A stretch of DNA of 49,664 bases, taken from Clostridia bacterium. GTDB lineage: Bacteria; Bacillota; Peptococcia; DRI-13; SV3-B141. How positions within the stretch are numbered: position 1 is the first letter of the stretch; each line of letters begins with the position of its first letter. Location of the stretch: assembly GCA_018433015.1 (NCBI GenBank), contig JAHDSB010000082.1, forward strand, positions 1 to 49,664, given 5' to 3'. A model generated the notes under the pieces. The model ran no database searches. It was not told the origin of the DNA and was given only the letters and a program-made list of their open reading frames with translations. Of the stretch, positions 33,329 to 43,125 are shown in pieces. A program made the translations under genes and the position numbers.

Positions 33329-34261
33329 ATGGATAAAATTACGGTTTCTGTCGAGGAGAAGGAAATAACTATAACTAACCCTAATAAATATTTATGGAAA
33401 GAGGAAAAGATTACTAAGCTTGACTATATCCATTATTTAATCATGGTAGCACCTTATCTTTTACCTTATACAAGCAATAGATTGCTTACCATGATCCGTT
33501 ACCCCGATGGAGTCCAAGGGAAATCATTTTATCAGAAAGGAATACCGGCCTATGCTCCCCAATGGCTTACTACAGTAGAGTATAAAGATAAAAACTATGT
33601 ATTGTTAAATGATTTGGCAACTCTGGTTTGGGTTGGCAGTCAGGCGGCCTTGGAGCTTCATGTGCCTTTTAATACGTATTTTAGAGAAAACTATCCTTCG
33701 GAAATGATTATTGATTTGGACCCCATGGAAGAAAATAATTTTAATCTAGTTCAGGAAATTGCTCTGCAAACTAAAGAGACCTTAGATTCTTTTGGCTTAA
33801 ATAGTTATGCAAAAACTTCGGGAGCTACAGGGTTGCAGATATATATACCCCTTAAACCTAACTATACATATGAAGAAACCAGAATGGTTGTTAAATTTAT
33901 TGCTGATTATATTACTGAAAAAAACCCTTTAAAAGTTACTGTAGAAAGGAGTATAAAAAAGAGAGGTAGCTTACTTTATTTTGATTACTTACAGTTTTGG
34001 CGAGGGAAAACACTACCGGCACCTTATTCCGTCCGGGGGAGGAACAAAGCAACCGTTTCGGCACCTTTGGAATGGGAAGAAGTTCAGCAAAAAAAAATAA
34101 GACCGGAAGATTTTACAATACTGACCATGAAAGAAAGAATCAGCAGGAAAGGAGATGTGTTTAGTAAACTTACTACTACGAGGAACGAACAAAATATAGA
34201 TGAGATCTTAAGATTTATAAAAACCCATGAAGATACCATAGGAAATAATGGCAATATATAG
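33329..34261 (+). CDS. LigD-type primase/polymerase domain protein
   Basis: 310 residues from ATG 33329, preferred over TTG 33323 because of the AGGGG spacing. It corresponds to the polymerase/primase domain of bacterial NHEJ ligase LigD: ITNPNKYLW at the N-terminus, the catalytic acidic motif IIDLDPM, SGATGLQIYIPL (the SGxxGxH-like motif with Gln in place of His), and a C-terminal VRGRNKATVSAPLEW. It has no ligase or nuclease domain, and no Ku gene lies nearby. Separate LigD-Pol proteins are known in spore formers, where they help repair DNA breaks. Confidence 0.9.
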   Translation: MDKITVSVEEKEITITNPNKYLWKEEKITKLDYIHYLIMVAPYLLPYTSNRLLTMIRYPDGVQGKSFYQKGIPAYAPQWLTTVEYKDKNYVLLNDLATLVWVGSQAALELHVPFNTYFRENYPSEMIIDLDPMEENNFNLVQEIALQTKETLDSFGLNSYAKTSGATGLQIYIPLKPNYTYEETRMVVKFIADYITEKNPLKVTVERSIKKRGSLLYFDYLQFWRGKTLPAPYSVRGRNKATVSAPLEWEEVQQKKIRPEDFTILTMKERISRKGDVFSKLTTTRNEQNIDEILRFIKTHEDTIGNNGNI

Positions 34262-34413
34262 TAAAATATATAAGTGGATATGGATACTTAATAGTAAGAC
34301 TAGTACAAATAAAATTATAATATATATAAAAAATATTGAATATATAAAAAATAAGATAAAAATTAATAATATTACAAGTAAATGTGAAAATAGATTTAAA
34401 GGGGGAGAATTTT

Positions 34414-35127
34414 TTGCAGAATGATACTCCTTATAAGTGGCTAAAAAAAATTGGAAAGGAGAGAGTTCAAGCTTTTCAAGATTCTTTCGCTAAATCTTTT
34501 GAAATTAGTTTATGTCTATTGGGTTTAAATGGGGAGGTTCTTACAGTTTGGTCAAATTCGTTAATGTTTTGTCATTATATGATGAAAATAAATGGAAAGC
34601 GGTGTTTGCAAGAGCGTAAAAATGCCATAAATCATGTTATTAAGAATGAAAAACCCCATATTTTTAAGTGTTATATGGGTTTAACCTTGTTCATGTGTCC
34701 TATTTATTATTGTCGGGAAATAACTTGTATTGCTATGGGGGGAGGTGTTTTTTCTGCTGAAGATAAAGATAATACTAAAAAATTAGCTGATAGCAATATA
34801 CCTATTTTGGCGAATAAAAAGGTTGAAGATATTATAGATCTTTTAGGGGCAACCTTTAATATGTTAAATTGTGAGGAAGAATTGCAAGAGAGTGATAATA
34901 AAGGTGCTCAGGTTATAAATATCGGTTTGTTGCAAAATAGATTAAGTAGAAGAGAGTTAGAAATTGCCGATTTAATAACGGATGGAATGACTAATAAAGA
35001 GATTTCAAAAAAATTGTATATTAGCGAAAAAACAGTTAAGACTCATGTCAGCAATATTTTAGCAAAACTGGAAATGAAGGATCGTATGCAGTTAGTGCTA
35101 TTTTGCAGTCGCAATAAAGGACTATAG
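34414..35127 (+). CDS. PocR-domain LuxR-type transcriptional regulator
   Basis: 237 residues from TTG 34414, which lies 7 nt after GGGGGAG; the GTG at 34384 has no ribosome site. The N-terminal 150 residues fit a PocR sensory domain (FQDSFAKSFEISLCLLGLNG, FCHYMM, CLQERKN, KCYMGLTLFMCPIYY, MGGGVF), a family that binds small organic ligands and often has metal or Fe-S cysteines. The C-terminus is a LuxR/GerE HTH (LSRRELEIADLITDGMTNKE, SEKTVKTHVSNILAKL). It is followed 19 nt later by a histidine kinase and then a response regulator, and the three lie directly upstream of hpdB. Confidence 0.9.
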   Translation: MQNDTPYKWLKKIGKERVQAFQDSFAKSFEISLCLLGLNGEVLTVWSNSLMFCHYMMKINGKRCLQERKNAINHVIKNEKPHIFKCYMGLTLFMCPIYYCREITCIAMGGGVFSAEDKDNTKKLADSNIPILANKKVEDIIDLLGATFNMLNCEEELQESDNKGAQVINIGLLQNRLSRRELEIADLITDGMTNKEISKKLYISEKTVKTHVSNILAKLEMKDRMQLVLFCSRNKGL

Positions 35128-35146
35128 ACAGACGGAGGTACCCCTT

Positions 35147-37192
35147 ATGTCTATTAATAAAAAAATGTTAATTTTTGTTGTTGCTCTCGTAATTATACCT
35201 ATGTTGCTCTTATTTTTTATATCTACCTCAGTACTAGATAAACAAATAGAGAAGAGCGCCCAAAGTTTTTTGGAAAATGCTTTGAAAATTGGTCGCAATA
35301 GAATGTTAGGTCGTCTCCACGAAATGAATAAAGGTTCTCAAGTCATGGTAAACTCGCAAGAGTTTCAAGAGGCTGTATTACATAAAGATGAGAATGTTCT
35401 TGCCTCCGAGATCCGGAAATTCAAGGGTATATATGGTTATACAGATTTTATTATAATACTGGATAAAAACAAAAATATTATAACAAGTTTTCCCCAACTA
35501 CCAAGTAATAAAGTGAGAATCTTTGAGGGTATAGTAAATAAAGCATACGAAGATCAAAGCGGTTTTTCTACGGAAACAGTATTTAATTTAGCTGAGTTAT
35601 ATCAGGAAGATTCGGAAGAATACAACAAATTTAAAGTTAAATTTATAAATAATTATGGAACTAGTAAAGGGGAGGATGGATATTTTACTAAATGTTTAGC
35701 AGGAATGGCCGCTGCTCCTGTTATTGTCAAGGATACTAATACGGTACAAGGTTATTTCATCATAGGAGATATAGTGAACAATGATGATTATTATCCTCGC
35801 ATATATAGTGCAAGTGTAAAAGACTCCTATTTAGCATTATCTGTTGATGGAATTCGGCTAACTTCTAATATACAAAGTCCCACAAAAAGGAATTATATAG
35901 GAAGCAAAATCCCTATTTCCATGGATAGCTTGGAAGGCCCTATGGATTCATACTTTGGTTATGTTAATTTTGGTGATGAGATTCATGTATTTTTGGACGA
36001 GCCTATTCTCGACTATAAAGGAGAGATAATTGGTGCTTTAGGAGTAGGTATACCGGAACATAAATTCTGGGTACTCATTGAGACTAACAGAAAGATAATA
36101 TTTTGGATAACTTTTACATGCTTAGTTTTTATGATAATAATTGGACGTCAGGTATCAATGCGGATAACAAGACCAATTATGCAAGCAACAAAATGTGCCG
36201 AATCTATCGTAAATGGTGAGCTTGATTTGGTCATAGACAAAAAACTAATGGATGGGAATAAAAGTGAAACAGCAATACTATTAAAAACTTTTCAAAAAAT
36301 GGCCAATGATCTTAAAGATAATGAAGAAGAAAGAAAGCAATTTTTAGAAAAGCTGAAAAAAGAACATGAACATCAACAGCATTTAACTTATCAATTAAAA
36401 GAAATTAACGATGAGTTGGAAGAAAGGGTAGAGGCCAGAACAAAAGATTTGAGATTTGCCATCAAAGCCTTGAAAAAAGCGGACGAAGTCAAATCCCAGT
36501 TTCTTGCCAATATGAGTCATGAGCTGAGAACGCCTCTCAATGCTATAATTTGTTCCTCGGAAGTTTTGCAGGATAGAATTTTTGGCTTTTTAAATGATAA
36601 ACAGGAAAAATATATACAAAACATCTTAAACAGCGGTAAACATCTACTGCAATTAATCAATGATATCTTGGATATTTCTAAAATTGAAGCGGGTAAAATG
36701 ACTTTATCATTAGGAAATTTCTTAATAGCAGATATAGTTAATAACAGCTTAACAATAGTTAAAAGTTTAGCATACCGTAAAAATATAGAAGTTAAAACTA
36801 AAATAGTACCGGAAAATTTTACTGTTAAAGCAGATGCTAAAAAAATAATGCAGATTTTTTATAATCTTTTGTCTAATGCCGTCAAGTTTACCCCTGATAA
36901 CGGACAAGTGGAGGTTGAAGTATACAAAAGAGCTGAATTCATGCAGGTAATAGTGAGGGATAATGGGATTGGTATTAATGAAGGAGATCAGGAGCGAGTC
37001 TTTAATGAATTTGAACAAGTAGACAGTTCCTATGAAAAATCCCATGAAGGAACAGGCTTAGGCTTACCCTTGACTAAAAAACTTGTAGAAATGCATGGAG
37101 GTGAAATATATTTGAAAAGTGAAGTTGGACAGGGAACAGAAGTAATTTTTACAATACCTATTGATACGGAAGGATTTTTAGCAAAAAAATAA
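35147..37192 (+). CDS. Cache-domain sensor histidine kinase
   Basis: 681 residues. TM1 (about 6-28) and TM2 (about 312-333) flank a 280-residue extracellular Cache-type sensor (YTDFIIILDKNKNIITSFPQ; GYVNFGDEIHVFLDEPILDY). A HAMP domain, a coiled coil, a HisKA domain with His458 in SHELRTPLNAI and a HATPase domain (NLLSNAVKFTPD, GTGLGLPLTKKLVEMHGG) follow. GGAGGT lies before the ATG. It precedes the REC-HD protein by 20 nt, so the two probably form a phosphorelay. Cache sensors of this kind commonly bind organic acids or other small molecules outside the cell. Confidence 0.93.
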   Translation: MSINKKMLIFVVALVIIPMLLLFFISTSVLDKQIEKSAQSFLENALKIGRNRMLGRLHEMNKGSQVMVNSQEFQEAVLHKDENVLASEIRKFKGIYGYTDFIIILDKNKNIITSFPQLPSNKVRIFEGIVNKAYEDQSGFSTETVFNLAELYQEDSEEYNKFKVKFINNYGTSKGEDGYFTKCLAGMAAAPVIVKDTNTVQGYFIIGDIVNNDDYYPRIYSASVKDSYLALSVDGIRLTSNIQSPTKRNYIGSKIPISMDSLEGPMDSYFGYVNFGDEIHVFLDEPILDYKGEIIGALGVGIPEHKFWVLIETNRKIIFWITFTCLVFMIIIGRQVSMRITRPIMQATKCAESIVNGELDLVIDKKLMDGNKSETAILLKTFQKMANDLKDNEEERKQFLEKLKKEHEHQQHLTYQLKEINDELEERVEARTKDLRFAIKALKKADEVKSQFLANMSHELRTPLNAIICSSEVLQDRIFGFLNDKQEKYIQNILNSGKHLLQLINDILDISKIEAGKMTLSLGNFLIADIVNNSLTIVKSLAYRKNIEVKTKIVPENFTVKADAKKIMQIFYNLLSNAVKFTPDNGQVEVEVYKRAEFMQVIVRDNGIGINEGDQERVFNEFEQVDSSYEKSHEGTGLGLPLTKKLVEMHGGEIYLKSEVGQGTEVIFTIPIDTEGFLAKK

Positions 37193-37212
37193 CACAACAA
37201 AGAGGGAGAAAA

Positions 37213-38118
37213 ATGGAACGAGTACTTGTGGTAGATGATAATGAGCAAAATTGCGAATTAATGACAGATATCCTAGCAAATTGGGGCTATGATGTGTTCA
37301 AAGCAGTGCAAGGAAAAGAAGCCATTAACCTTACCTTGAGATACAAACCTGATATAATTTTACTGGATGTTATGCTTCCAGGTATGAATGGGTTTGAAGT
37401 ATGTTATGAATTAAAAAATAACCAGCAAACACAGAATATTCCTATTGTAATGTTAACGGTATTGAATGATGTAGAAGATCGGATCCGAGGTTATAAAGTT
37501 GGAGCAGAAATTTTCTTATCTAAACCTATAAATTATAATGAGCTGAAATATAAAATTCAATCATTAATTAAGCAAAAAAAGATACTGGACAATATGGAAC
37601 AACGATGGGCAGTTGTAAACACTATCTTGAATATAATGGAAAAACAAGATTATAAGCTTTATATACACTCCTGCAGAGTGAAAGATTATTGTCATAAGGT
37701 GGCAAAATTGCTTGCCCTTGCGGACCAGCAATACGAGCGCTTAATGGTGGGAGCTTGTCTTCATGACGTTGGAAAAATCATTAATGAATCATATTTGGAA
37801 CATGTTCATACAGGTGCAGAAATTATCAAACCACTAAAAATAAGCCATTGGCTGGAAGAGTTCGTAAAACGTCATCATGAAAAATTAAATGGGCAGGGAT
37901 TTCCTGATGGTTTGTTAAAACAAGACCTTTCCAATGAAGTACAGGTTTTAGCATGTATCAATCGATTTGTAGAATTGTGGGAAGCAGAGGGAAACAAGGA
38001 TAAAGCTGTGGCAATAATAAAAGAAGAAGCAGAAAAAGATGATTGGAACATTAATGCTGTTTCAGCCTTGGAACAAGTCTTGGAAGATGAGAAATTTATT
38101 GAATATTATTTTAAATAG
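37213..38118 (+). CDS. response regulator with degenerate HD-GYP-like output domain
   Basis: 301 residues. The receiver domain (about 1-120) has Asp52 in ILLDVMLPGMNGFEVC. The output domain contains an HD pair (His184-Asp185 in HDVGKI), a His-rich part (LEHVHTGAEI) and RHHEKLNGQGFPDGLLKQ (residues 220-237), where HD-GYP proteins have DGxGYP. Active HD-GYP enzymes hydrolyse cyclic di-GMP. The GYP position here reads GFP, so activity is uncertain. It has no DNA-binding domain, so the pair with the upstream kinase would act on a second messenger or protein rather than directly on a promoter. Confidence 0.88.
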   Translation: MERVLVVDDNEQNCELMTDILANWGYDVFKAVQGKEAINLTLRYKPDIILLDVMLPGMNGFEVCYELKNNQQTQNIPIVMLTVLNDVEDRIRGYKVGAEIFLSKPINYNELKYKIQSLIKQKKILDNMEQRWAVVNTILNIMEKQDYKLYIHSCRVKDYCHKVAKLLALADQQYERLMVGACLHDVGKIINESYLEHVHTGAEIIKPLKISHWLEEFVKRHHEKLNGQGFPDGLLKQDLSNEVQVLACINRFVELWEAEGNKDKAVAIIKEEAEKDDWNINAVSALEQVLEDEKFIEYYFK

Positions 38119-38146
38119 AAAAGGCCGTCATATGATGGCTTTTTTG
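38119..38146 (+). terminator. terminator of the sensory operon (first)
   Basis: An imperfect hairpin (AAGGCCGTCAT with ATGATGGCTTTT, containing G-U pairs) and T residues starting right after the stop codon. Confidence 0.75.
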
Positions 38147-38165
38147 TTTATAGCTTGTTTTAAAT

Positions 38166-38205
38166 GCCACTGTTAGGGGAGAAGAAAACTGACAGTGGCT
38201 TTTTA
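38166..38205 (+). terminator. terminator (second) before the hpd locus
   Basis: GCCACTGTTAG pairs with CTGACAGTGGC (one bulge) and TTTTT follows. With the previous hairpin it insulates hpdB from the sensory operon. Confidence 0.78.
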
Positions 38206-38486
38206 TTATAGCGGCGTAAAGAATATAACCTTTACACTGAACCGTTGGTAAAAGCTTGTGAAAGTAGTACTAAAGATGTAGGAATATAAAAAGATCGTAC
38301 TTTTTTCCAACCTACGGCTTATACAATAAAATGCCTAATCAAATTAGACTAAATATCAGGAAGTAATTAATACTTATTAACTCATTAAGGGTATTTTTTC
38401 TGGAGGAGGTGAATTGCATTTATTTATAATGTTATTCCATGAATCCCTTAATGGATATTAAAAAAGAAAGGTAGAGGAGGATCTGG
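38206..38486 (+). promoter_or_regulatory. hpd leader region, with a possible 15-codon leader ORF
   Basis: This 281-nt stretch must hold the hpdB promoter, but no clear sigma-A or sigma-54 pair is seen. Near its end, GGAGGAGGTGA (38402-38412) is followed by a TTG ORF at 38414-38461 (MHLFIMLFHESLNGY), whose stop lies 25 nt before hpdB. hpdB has its own ribosome site (GAGGAGGAT). The short ORF may be a leader peptide or a coincidence. Confidence 0.35.
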
Positions 38487-41198
38487 ATGGTTAAGAAACT
38501 CGCTGATATCTTAGCAGAAAAAGGGTTGGACATCAATTTCCAGTACGGTGGGAAAGCACCGGAAGAAATGATCGACAGAGAGGTTAAAAAAGAGCCATTC
38601 CCAAGAGTTAAAAAACTGAAAGATCAATATTATGCTACGTTATCGTCAGCTTCCTTGGAATTTCCTTATTGGTACACTCGTAAATACAAAGAATTAGAAC
38701 ATGAAATTCCTGTTGTACGGAGAGCCGCTGCTTTAAAACATGCTTTTTCCCATATAAATCCAACTATTTGGCCCGGAGAATTAATAGTCGGAGGGAAAAC
38801 TTACCATTATAGAGGTTCCTTCCCAATGCCTTGGGAATCTGAGGGCTATTACATGGCTAAGGAAGATGAATTGTATCAATCTGCTTTAGCTAAAGGTAGT
38901 GCAAGTTCCGGTGAATTGAGTAGATTTGGTAGTGGTGGTGGTAATGTTACCAAGAGTTTTGGTAAAGTTACTTCTATCGCCGGTAAGTTCGGTATTCGCA
39001 GTGAAGAAGTACCTGCTTTGATTAGGTGTGCTAAAGAATGGGTCGGTAAATCAGTTGATGATTTAGGCAATAAATATGAGAAAATGGTTCCCGAATATGA
39101 TATTAAAGAAAAAGTAATGAGAAGCTTAATCTGTATGTTTGACTCTGGGTTTACACTCCCCTTAGGCCGTGAAGTTATTAACTATTATTATCCTCTCCAA
39201 TATGGTTTTGGCGGCTTAATTGAAATGTGTAAAGAAAGAAAGAATGAAGTAGCCGGTAGAGCAGATGGTGACGGAGTTACCGGTATGGATCGTTTATATT
39301 TCTATGATGCGGCCATTATGGTGTTAGAAGGAATTCAAGCTTGGGTTAAAAACTACTCCAAAGAAGCTGCTAGATTAGCTGCTATTGAAGAAGATCCTCA
39401 ACAGAAGAAAGAATATGAAGAAATAGCAGAAATCATGGATTGGATTTCTACAAATCAACCTCGTACTTTCCGTGAAGCATTACAGATGACTTGCATGATT
39501 CATTTTGCTGTATTAAATGAAGATGCTATATCTGGTATGTCTCCTGGTAGAGTTGGTCAGGTTCTATGGCCTTGGTTTGAACAGGATATGGAAGCAGGCA
39601 GAACCGACGAAGGTCAAGTTCTGGAACTTTTAGAATGTCACAGAATGAAGTTTACTTTGATTGACTGCTTTGCTTGTACCGGTGTTGTTGGTGGAGTTCT
39701 TTCCGGTAATACCTTTAATAACCTGAGTATGGGTGGATTAACAAAAGATGGTAGGCCTGCCTGCAACCGTTTGGAAATGTTAATAATTGAAGCAGGTATG
39801 ACTAACCAAACTTCTCAACCCACACTATCGGTATTGTACGATGAAAAATTACCAGAAGATTTCCTTTTGAAAGCCATCGAATGTAATAAGACAGGTACAG
39901 GGTATCCTGCTTGGATGAATAACCAGAATGCTATACAATTCTTAACGAAACAATATGGACCGGAAGGCATGGATCTGGAGGAAGCTCGTTCCTTTGCTAT
40001 TGGAGGATGTCTGGAAACCTCACCTTGCTGCTGGAAAGAATTAACCCTGAATGGCAAGAAATATAATATCCCGGGCGGTGCCGGACAGCCCACTAGTGTT
40101 GGTGTTCACTTTATCGCTAACCCCAAAGTATTAGAACTTGTGTTATTTAATGGATACGACTACAGAATGAAAGAACAGTTATTACCACCCCATAATAAAA
40201 AATTAGAAACATATGAAGAATTAGAAGAAACCTTTAAAGAATATTATGAAATGATTGTAGATTGCTTAACTACTTGTAACAATATTCAACATGATATCTG
40301 GCGGAAACAAAACATGTGTCTCTTCTTATCAATCCTCAAGCCCGATTGTTTAGATAAAGGACAGCATATCGGTAATCTCGGTTATCGTTATAACGGAACA
40401 TTCAACGTAGAGTCTTGTGGACAGATTACTCAAGTTAACTCTATGGTAGCTATCAAAAAATTAGTTTATGACGATAAGAAATATACTTTGGAAGAATTAA
40501 AAGATGCTCTTATGAACAACTTTGGCTTTAAGACAGCAGCAGAAGTTGATAGCTTCTCCCTGGCAGCTCAAGAGAAGAAAGACGAAACAGGAAAATATGA
40601 TGAAATTCATAGTGACTGCTTGAGAGCTCCTAAATATGGTAATGACGATCCTTATGCTGATCAAGTATTAAAAGACTATGAAGACTGGTTCTGCCCCATG
40701 TGTACTAAATATGAATCCCTCTATGGCAGAAATCTGTACTCTTGCCAAATCTCCGTTTCCACTCACGGACCTCAGGGTGCAGCTACCCTAGCTTCCGCAG
40801 ATGGACGTTTAGCAGGAACTACTTATGCAGACGGATCAATGTCGGCATATCCTGGTACAGATAAGAGCGGCCCGTATGCCCTCTTTACATCAGCTACTTG
40901 TTGGGATCACACACAATCACAAAACTCCCAGATGAACTTAAAACTCCATCCCAATGCTGTTAAAGGTTTAGAAGGTTCTAAGAAGCTGCTGGATTTAACT
41001 CGTGCCTATATGAGACGCGGCGGTTTCCATATTCAGTACAACGTAGTTGACTCGAAAGTCCTGAAAGATGCTCAAGAAAAACCAGAAAACTATCGTGAAT
41101 TATTAGTTCGTGTTGCCGGGTTCACCCAGTACTGGGTTGAAATTGGTAAACACATTCAGGACGAAGTAATTGCCAGAACTGAATATGAAGGCGTTTAA
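38487..41198 (+). CDS. hpdB: 4-hydroxyphenylacetate decarboxylase large subunit (glycyl radical enzyme)
   Basis: 903 residues, the size of HpdB/CsdB. It decarboxylates 4-hydroxyphenylacetate (from tyrosine fermentation) to p-cresol and CO2 by a radical mechanism. Visible residues: thiyl Cys508 and Glu510 in GGCLETSP, His541 in VGVHFIANP, Glu642 in [10 protein letters not shown] and the radical Gly878 in RVAGFTQYW. These stand at a uniform +5 offset from Cys503, Glu505, His536, Glu637 and Gly873 recalled for C. scatologenes CsdB. The small Fe-S subunit and the activating enzyme are encoded downstream, as expected. A related arylacetate substrate, for example phenylacetate, cannot be fully excluded. 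Confidence 0.95.
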   Translation: MVKKLADILAEKGLDINFQYGGKAPEEMIDREVKKEPFPRVKKLKDQYYATLSSASLEFPYWYTRKYKELEHEIPVVRRAAALKHAFSHINPTIWPGELIVGGKTYHYRGSFPMPWESEGYYMAKEDELYQSALAKGSASSGELSRFGSGGGNVTKSFGKVTSIAGKFGIRSEEVPALIRCAKEWVGKSVDDLGNKYEKMVPEYDIKEKVMRSLICMFDSGFTLPLGREVINYYYPLQYGFGGLIEMCKERKNEVAGRADGDGVTGMDRLYFYDAAIMVLEGIQAWVKNYSKEAARLAAIEEDPQQKKEYEEIAEIMDWISTNQPRTFREALQMTCMIHFAVLNEDAISGMSPGRVGQVLWPWFEQDMEAGRTDEGQVLELLECHRMKFTLIDCFACTGVVGGVLSGNTFNNLSMGGLTKDGRPACNRLEMLIIEAGMTNQTSQPTLSVLYDEKLPEDFLLKAIECNKTGTGYPAWMNNQNAIQFLTKQYGPEGMDLEEARSFAIGGCLETSPCCWKELTLNGKKYNIPGGAGQPTSVGVHFIANPKVLELVLFNGYDYRMKEQLLPPHNKKLETYEELEETFKEYYEMIVDCLTTCNNIQHDIWRKQNMCLFLSILKPDCLDKGQHIGNLGYRYNGTFNVESCGQITQVNSMVAIKKLVYDDKKYTLEELKDALMNNFGFKTAAEVDSFSLAAQEKKDETGKYDEIHSDCLRAPKYGNDDPYADQVLKDYEDWFCPMCTKYESLYGRNLYSCQISVSTHGPQGAATLASADGRLAGTTYADGSMSAYPGTDKSGPYALFTSATCWDHTQSQNSQMNLKLHPNAVKGLEGSKKLLDLTRAYMRRGGFHIQYNVVDSKVLKDAQEKPENYRELLVRVAGFTQYWVEIGKHIQDEVIARTEYEGV

Positions 41199-41219
41199 AA
41201 AAAAGGGGAGGGCTGTTTA

Positions 41220-41486
41220 ATGAGTAAGGCTGAATTAAGACATGATGATTGCAGAAACTTTATACCCATTGATGTAGCTAAAGGGTTTTGTAATGCCAAG
41301 AAAATGAATGTCATGATTGATACTCCTGTTTGTGGTAAATTTGAAGCTTTGCCAAAGTGTAAGAACTGTGCAAACTTTAAAGATGCAACAGAAGATAATA
41401 TGGGTAAATGTGTAGGATTTGATGATGGATATTGGGCTTTTGCTGATTTGAAGGCTGCAAATTGCGAAAAATATGAAGCTAAGTAA
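41220..41486 (+). CDS. hpdC: 4-hydroxyphenylacetate decarboxylase small Fe-S subunit
   Basis: 88 residues. It shows one His and seven Cys in the spacing of the HpdC/CsdC subunit: His8, Cys11, Cys24 and Cys38 for one [4Fe-4S] cluster (His being the odd ligand), and Cys47, Cys50, Cys64 and Cys82 for the second. The small subunit is specific to this decarboxylase among glycyl radical enzymes; it is needed for the active hetero-octamer and is thought to protect or tune the radical. GGGGAGGG precedes the ATG, 21 nt after hpdB. Its presence is the best single argument for the hpdB assignment. Confidence 0.95.
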   Translation: MSKAELRHDDCRNFIPIDVAKGFCNAKKMNVMIDTPVCGKFEALPKCKNCANFKDATEDNMGKCVGFDDGYWAFADLKAANCEKYEAK

Positions 41487-41503
41487 TTGTTGAAATTAAT
41501 TGA

Positions 41504-41533
41504 AGAAGGGTGCAAAATGGCTTGCACCCTTCT
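41504..41533 (+). terminator. hairpin after hpdC (attenuator or RNA-end structure)
   Basis: A 12-bp perfect stem (AGAAGGGTGCAA with TTGCACCCTTCT) and a 6-nt loop but no T tract. It may be a partial terminator or a stabilising 3' end that favours hpdBC over the downstream genes. Confidence 0.6.
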
Positions 41534-41594
41534 AACCTATCAACTGCAAGTAATATCTGAATTATCTATAACTTTCTCATAAAGTGAAACTTCC

Positions 41595-41625
41595 ATCAAT
41601 GGGAGTTTTCTTCATCCCCATTGAT
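41595..41625. repeat. inverted-repeat element ahead of the MFS gene
   Basis: ATCAATGGG and CCCATTGAT form a 9-bp stem with a 13-nt loop. Further pairing sequence follows (CGG-TGTTAACA-TCCG near 41642). It lies in a 259-nt spacer without a gene. It could be a regulatory hairpin or a dispersed repeat. Confidence 0.45.
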
Positions 41626-41745
41626 GATTAGTTGAACCAATCCGGTGTTAACATCCGTGATCAGAAGCGGAGTGCTGGCCATAATGTTTTAAGAAGATAA
41701 GGATTAGCAGTTCGCTAGCGGATAAATAACTAATGAGGTGAGAAT

Positions 41746-43029
41746 ATGGATGAAAGTAGAGCTAAAAAACTTGGTTATATGGTTGTAATATCATCATGGT
41801 TAGCTGTATTTGTACTATTTGGCTATAGAGCAACATTCTCAGTTCTTTTAGGTCCCATGTCGGAGAGTATGGGTTGGAGTGTCAGTCAGACTTCTTTAGG
41901 TTACTCTTTGATGATGTCTGTTTATGCTATTACGGCGTTCTTTAGTGGAATGATTATTGATAAATGGGGTACCAAACCAGCATATTTGATTGGTTCTGTT
42001 TTTGCTGCTTTGGGCTTTTATGTAACAAGTTTAACTAGTAGCTATGTTCAGTATTTGGCTGCCTACGCTATCCTGGCTGGCATTGGAACAGGTATGTTGT
42101 GGGTATCGTCAACGATTTCCGTTCGTAAATGGTATGTTGGTAAATACTACGCTAAAATGTGGGGATTAGCTTTCATGGGTGCTCCTGTGGCCCAGGTAAT
42201 TTTAAGTTTAAAGCTAAAACAGGCCTTGTTGACCATGGATTGGCGTGAAGCTATGCAAGGTTTATCTTTGGTGGTATTAGTAGCTTTAATCATTGCTGCT
42301 ATAATTGCTAAGAAGAGTCCGGAACAATATGACCTAAAACCCTTTGGCTTGGAGACATTAGGACCGGCCAAGCCTGAATACAATTGGACTTTGAAGGAAG
42401 CATTCAGTAAATACGCTATCTGGGGCTCCATTTTCGCTTTCTTGACCAGTATGGTAGCTGAATTTTTAATCTGGACACAAATTATTATGTACTTAACCAA
42501 CGATGTTAAGATGTCCTTAGATGGAGCAACAAATCTCTATGTAACAATTGGTATTGCAGGAATATTTACTATGCCTTTGATGGGAATTGTTGCTGACCGT
42601 GTTGTAGGAAAACTTGGACATGAAATCAAAGGACGTAAAGCTATGTTAGTATTTGCACCGGCAGTGGGAGTTATTGCTTGTATTTGCCTGCTTTTAACTT
42701 CAAATGCTATGGCTTTAGGCATAATTGCTTGTCTGTTATTTGCTGTATATTGGGCTATTGAGCCAGGTGGAGTTGCCGGTTATGCCGGAGCTATTTACGG
42801 AAGAAAAAGTCTTGGCAAAATATGGGGGCTGGCTACTCTAATAGTTATGGGGATTGGTCCTGCCGTAGGTAGTTTTATGGGTGGATATTTGTATGATATA
42901 TCAGGTTCCTATTTTAATTCCATCGTCTTTGCTCTGTGTGCTTTCGTAGCTTCTGCTATAATAGCATTCCTGCTACCTTTGAGTGCAGAACCGTCACGTA
43001 CTACAGAGGATGTTGAGCTTAAAGCCTAG
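41746..43029 (+). CDS. MFS transporter within the hpd locus (oxalate/formate-antiporter-like)
   Basis: 427 residues with about twelve membrane helices. Features are an MFS loop 2-3 motif (GMIIDKWGTKPAYLIG), GIGTGMLWVSSTISVRKW after helix 4, and GVAGYAGAIYGRKSLGKIWG in the second half, as in the OxlT/monocarboxylate-like MFS subgroup. GAGGTGAG precedes the ATG. It sits between hpdC and hpdA, so uptake of 4-hydroxyphenylacetate, or exchange with another acid, is the most likely role. Export of uncharged p-cresol should not need a carrier. The substrate is inferred from position only. Confidence 0.82.
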   Translation: MDESRAKKLGYMVVISSWLAVFVLFGYRATFSVLLGPMSESMGWSVSQTSLGYSLMMSVYAITAFFSGMIIDKWGTKPAYLIGSVFAALGFYVTSLTSSYVQYLAAYAILAGIGTGMLWVSSTISVRKWYVGKYYAKMWGLAFMGAPVAQVILSLKLKQALLTMDWREAMQGLSLVVLVALIIAAIIAKKSPEQYDLKPFGLETLGPAKPEYNWTLKEAFSKYAIWGSIFAFLTSMVAEFLIWTQIIMYLTNDVKMSLDGATNLYVTIGIAGIFTMPLMGIVADRVVGKLGHEIKGRKAMLVFAPAVGVIACICLLLTSNAMALGIIACLLFAVYWAIEPGGVAGYAGAIYGRKSLGKIWGLATLIVMGIGPAVGSFMGGYLYDISGSYFNSIVFALCAFVASAIIAFLLPLSAEPSRTTEDVELKA

Positions 43030-43125
43030 GGTGCTAATAAATTATTAGGGGAATGAATTAATTTTTTCATTCCCCATTTTTGAAAATTATATTTTAAAAT
43101 ATAATAATCCTTAGGAGGTAAAACA

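Noticed and set aside
38400-38420. TGG...TTGC near the hpdB leader as a sigma-54 promoter
   Set aside because: The possible GG-GC spacings are 9 or 12 nt, not 10. The sequence is better explained as a ribosome-binding site.
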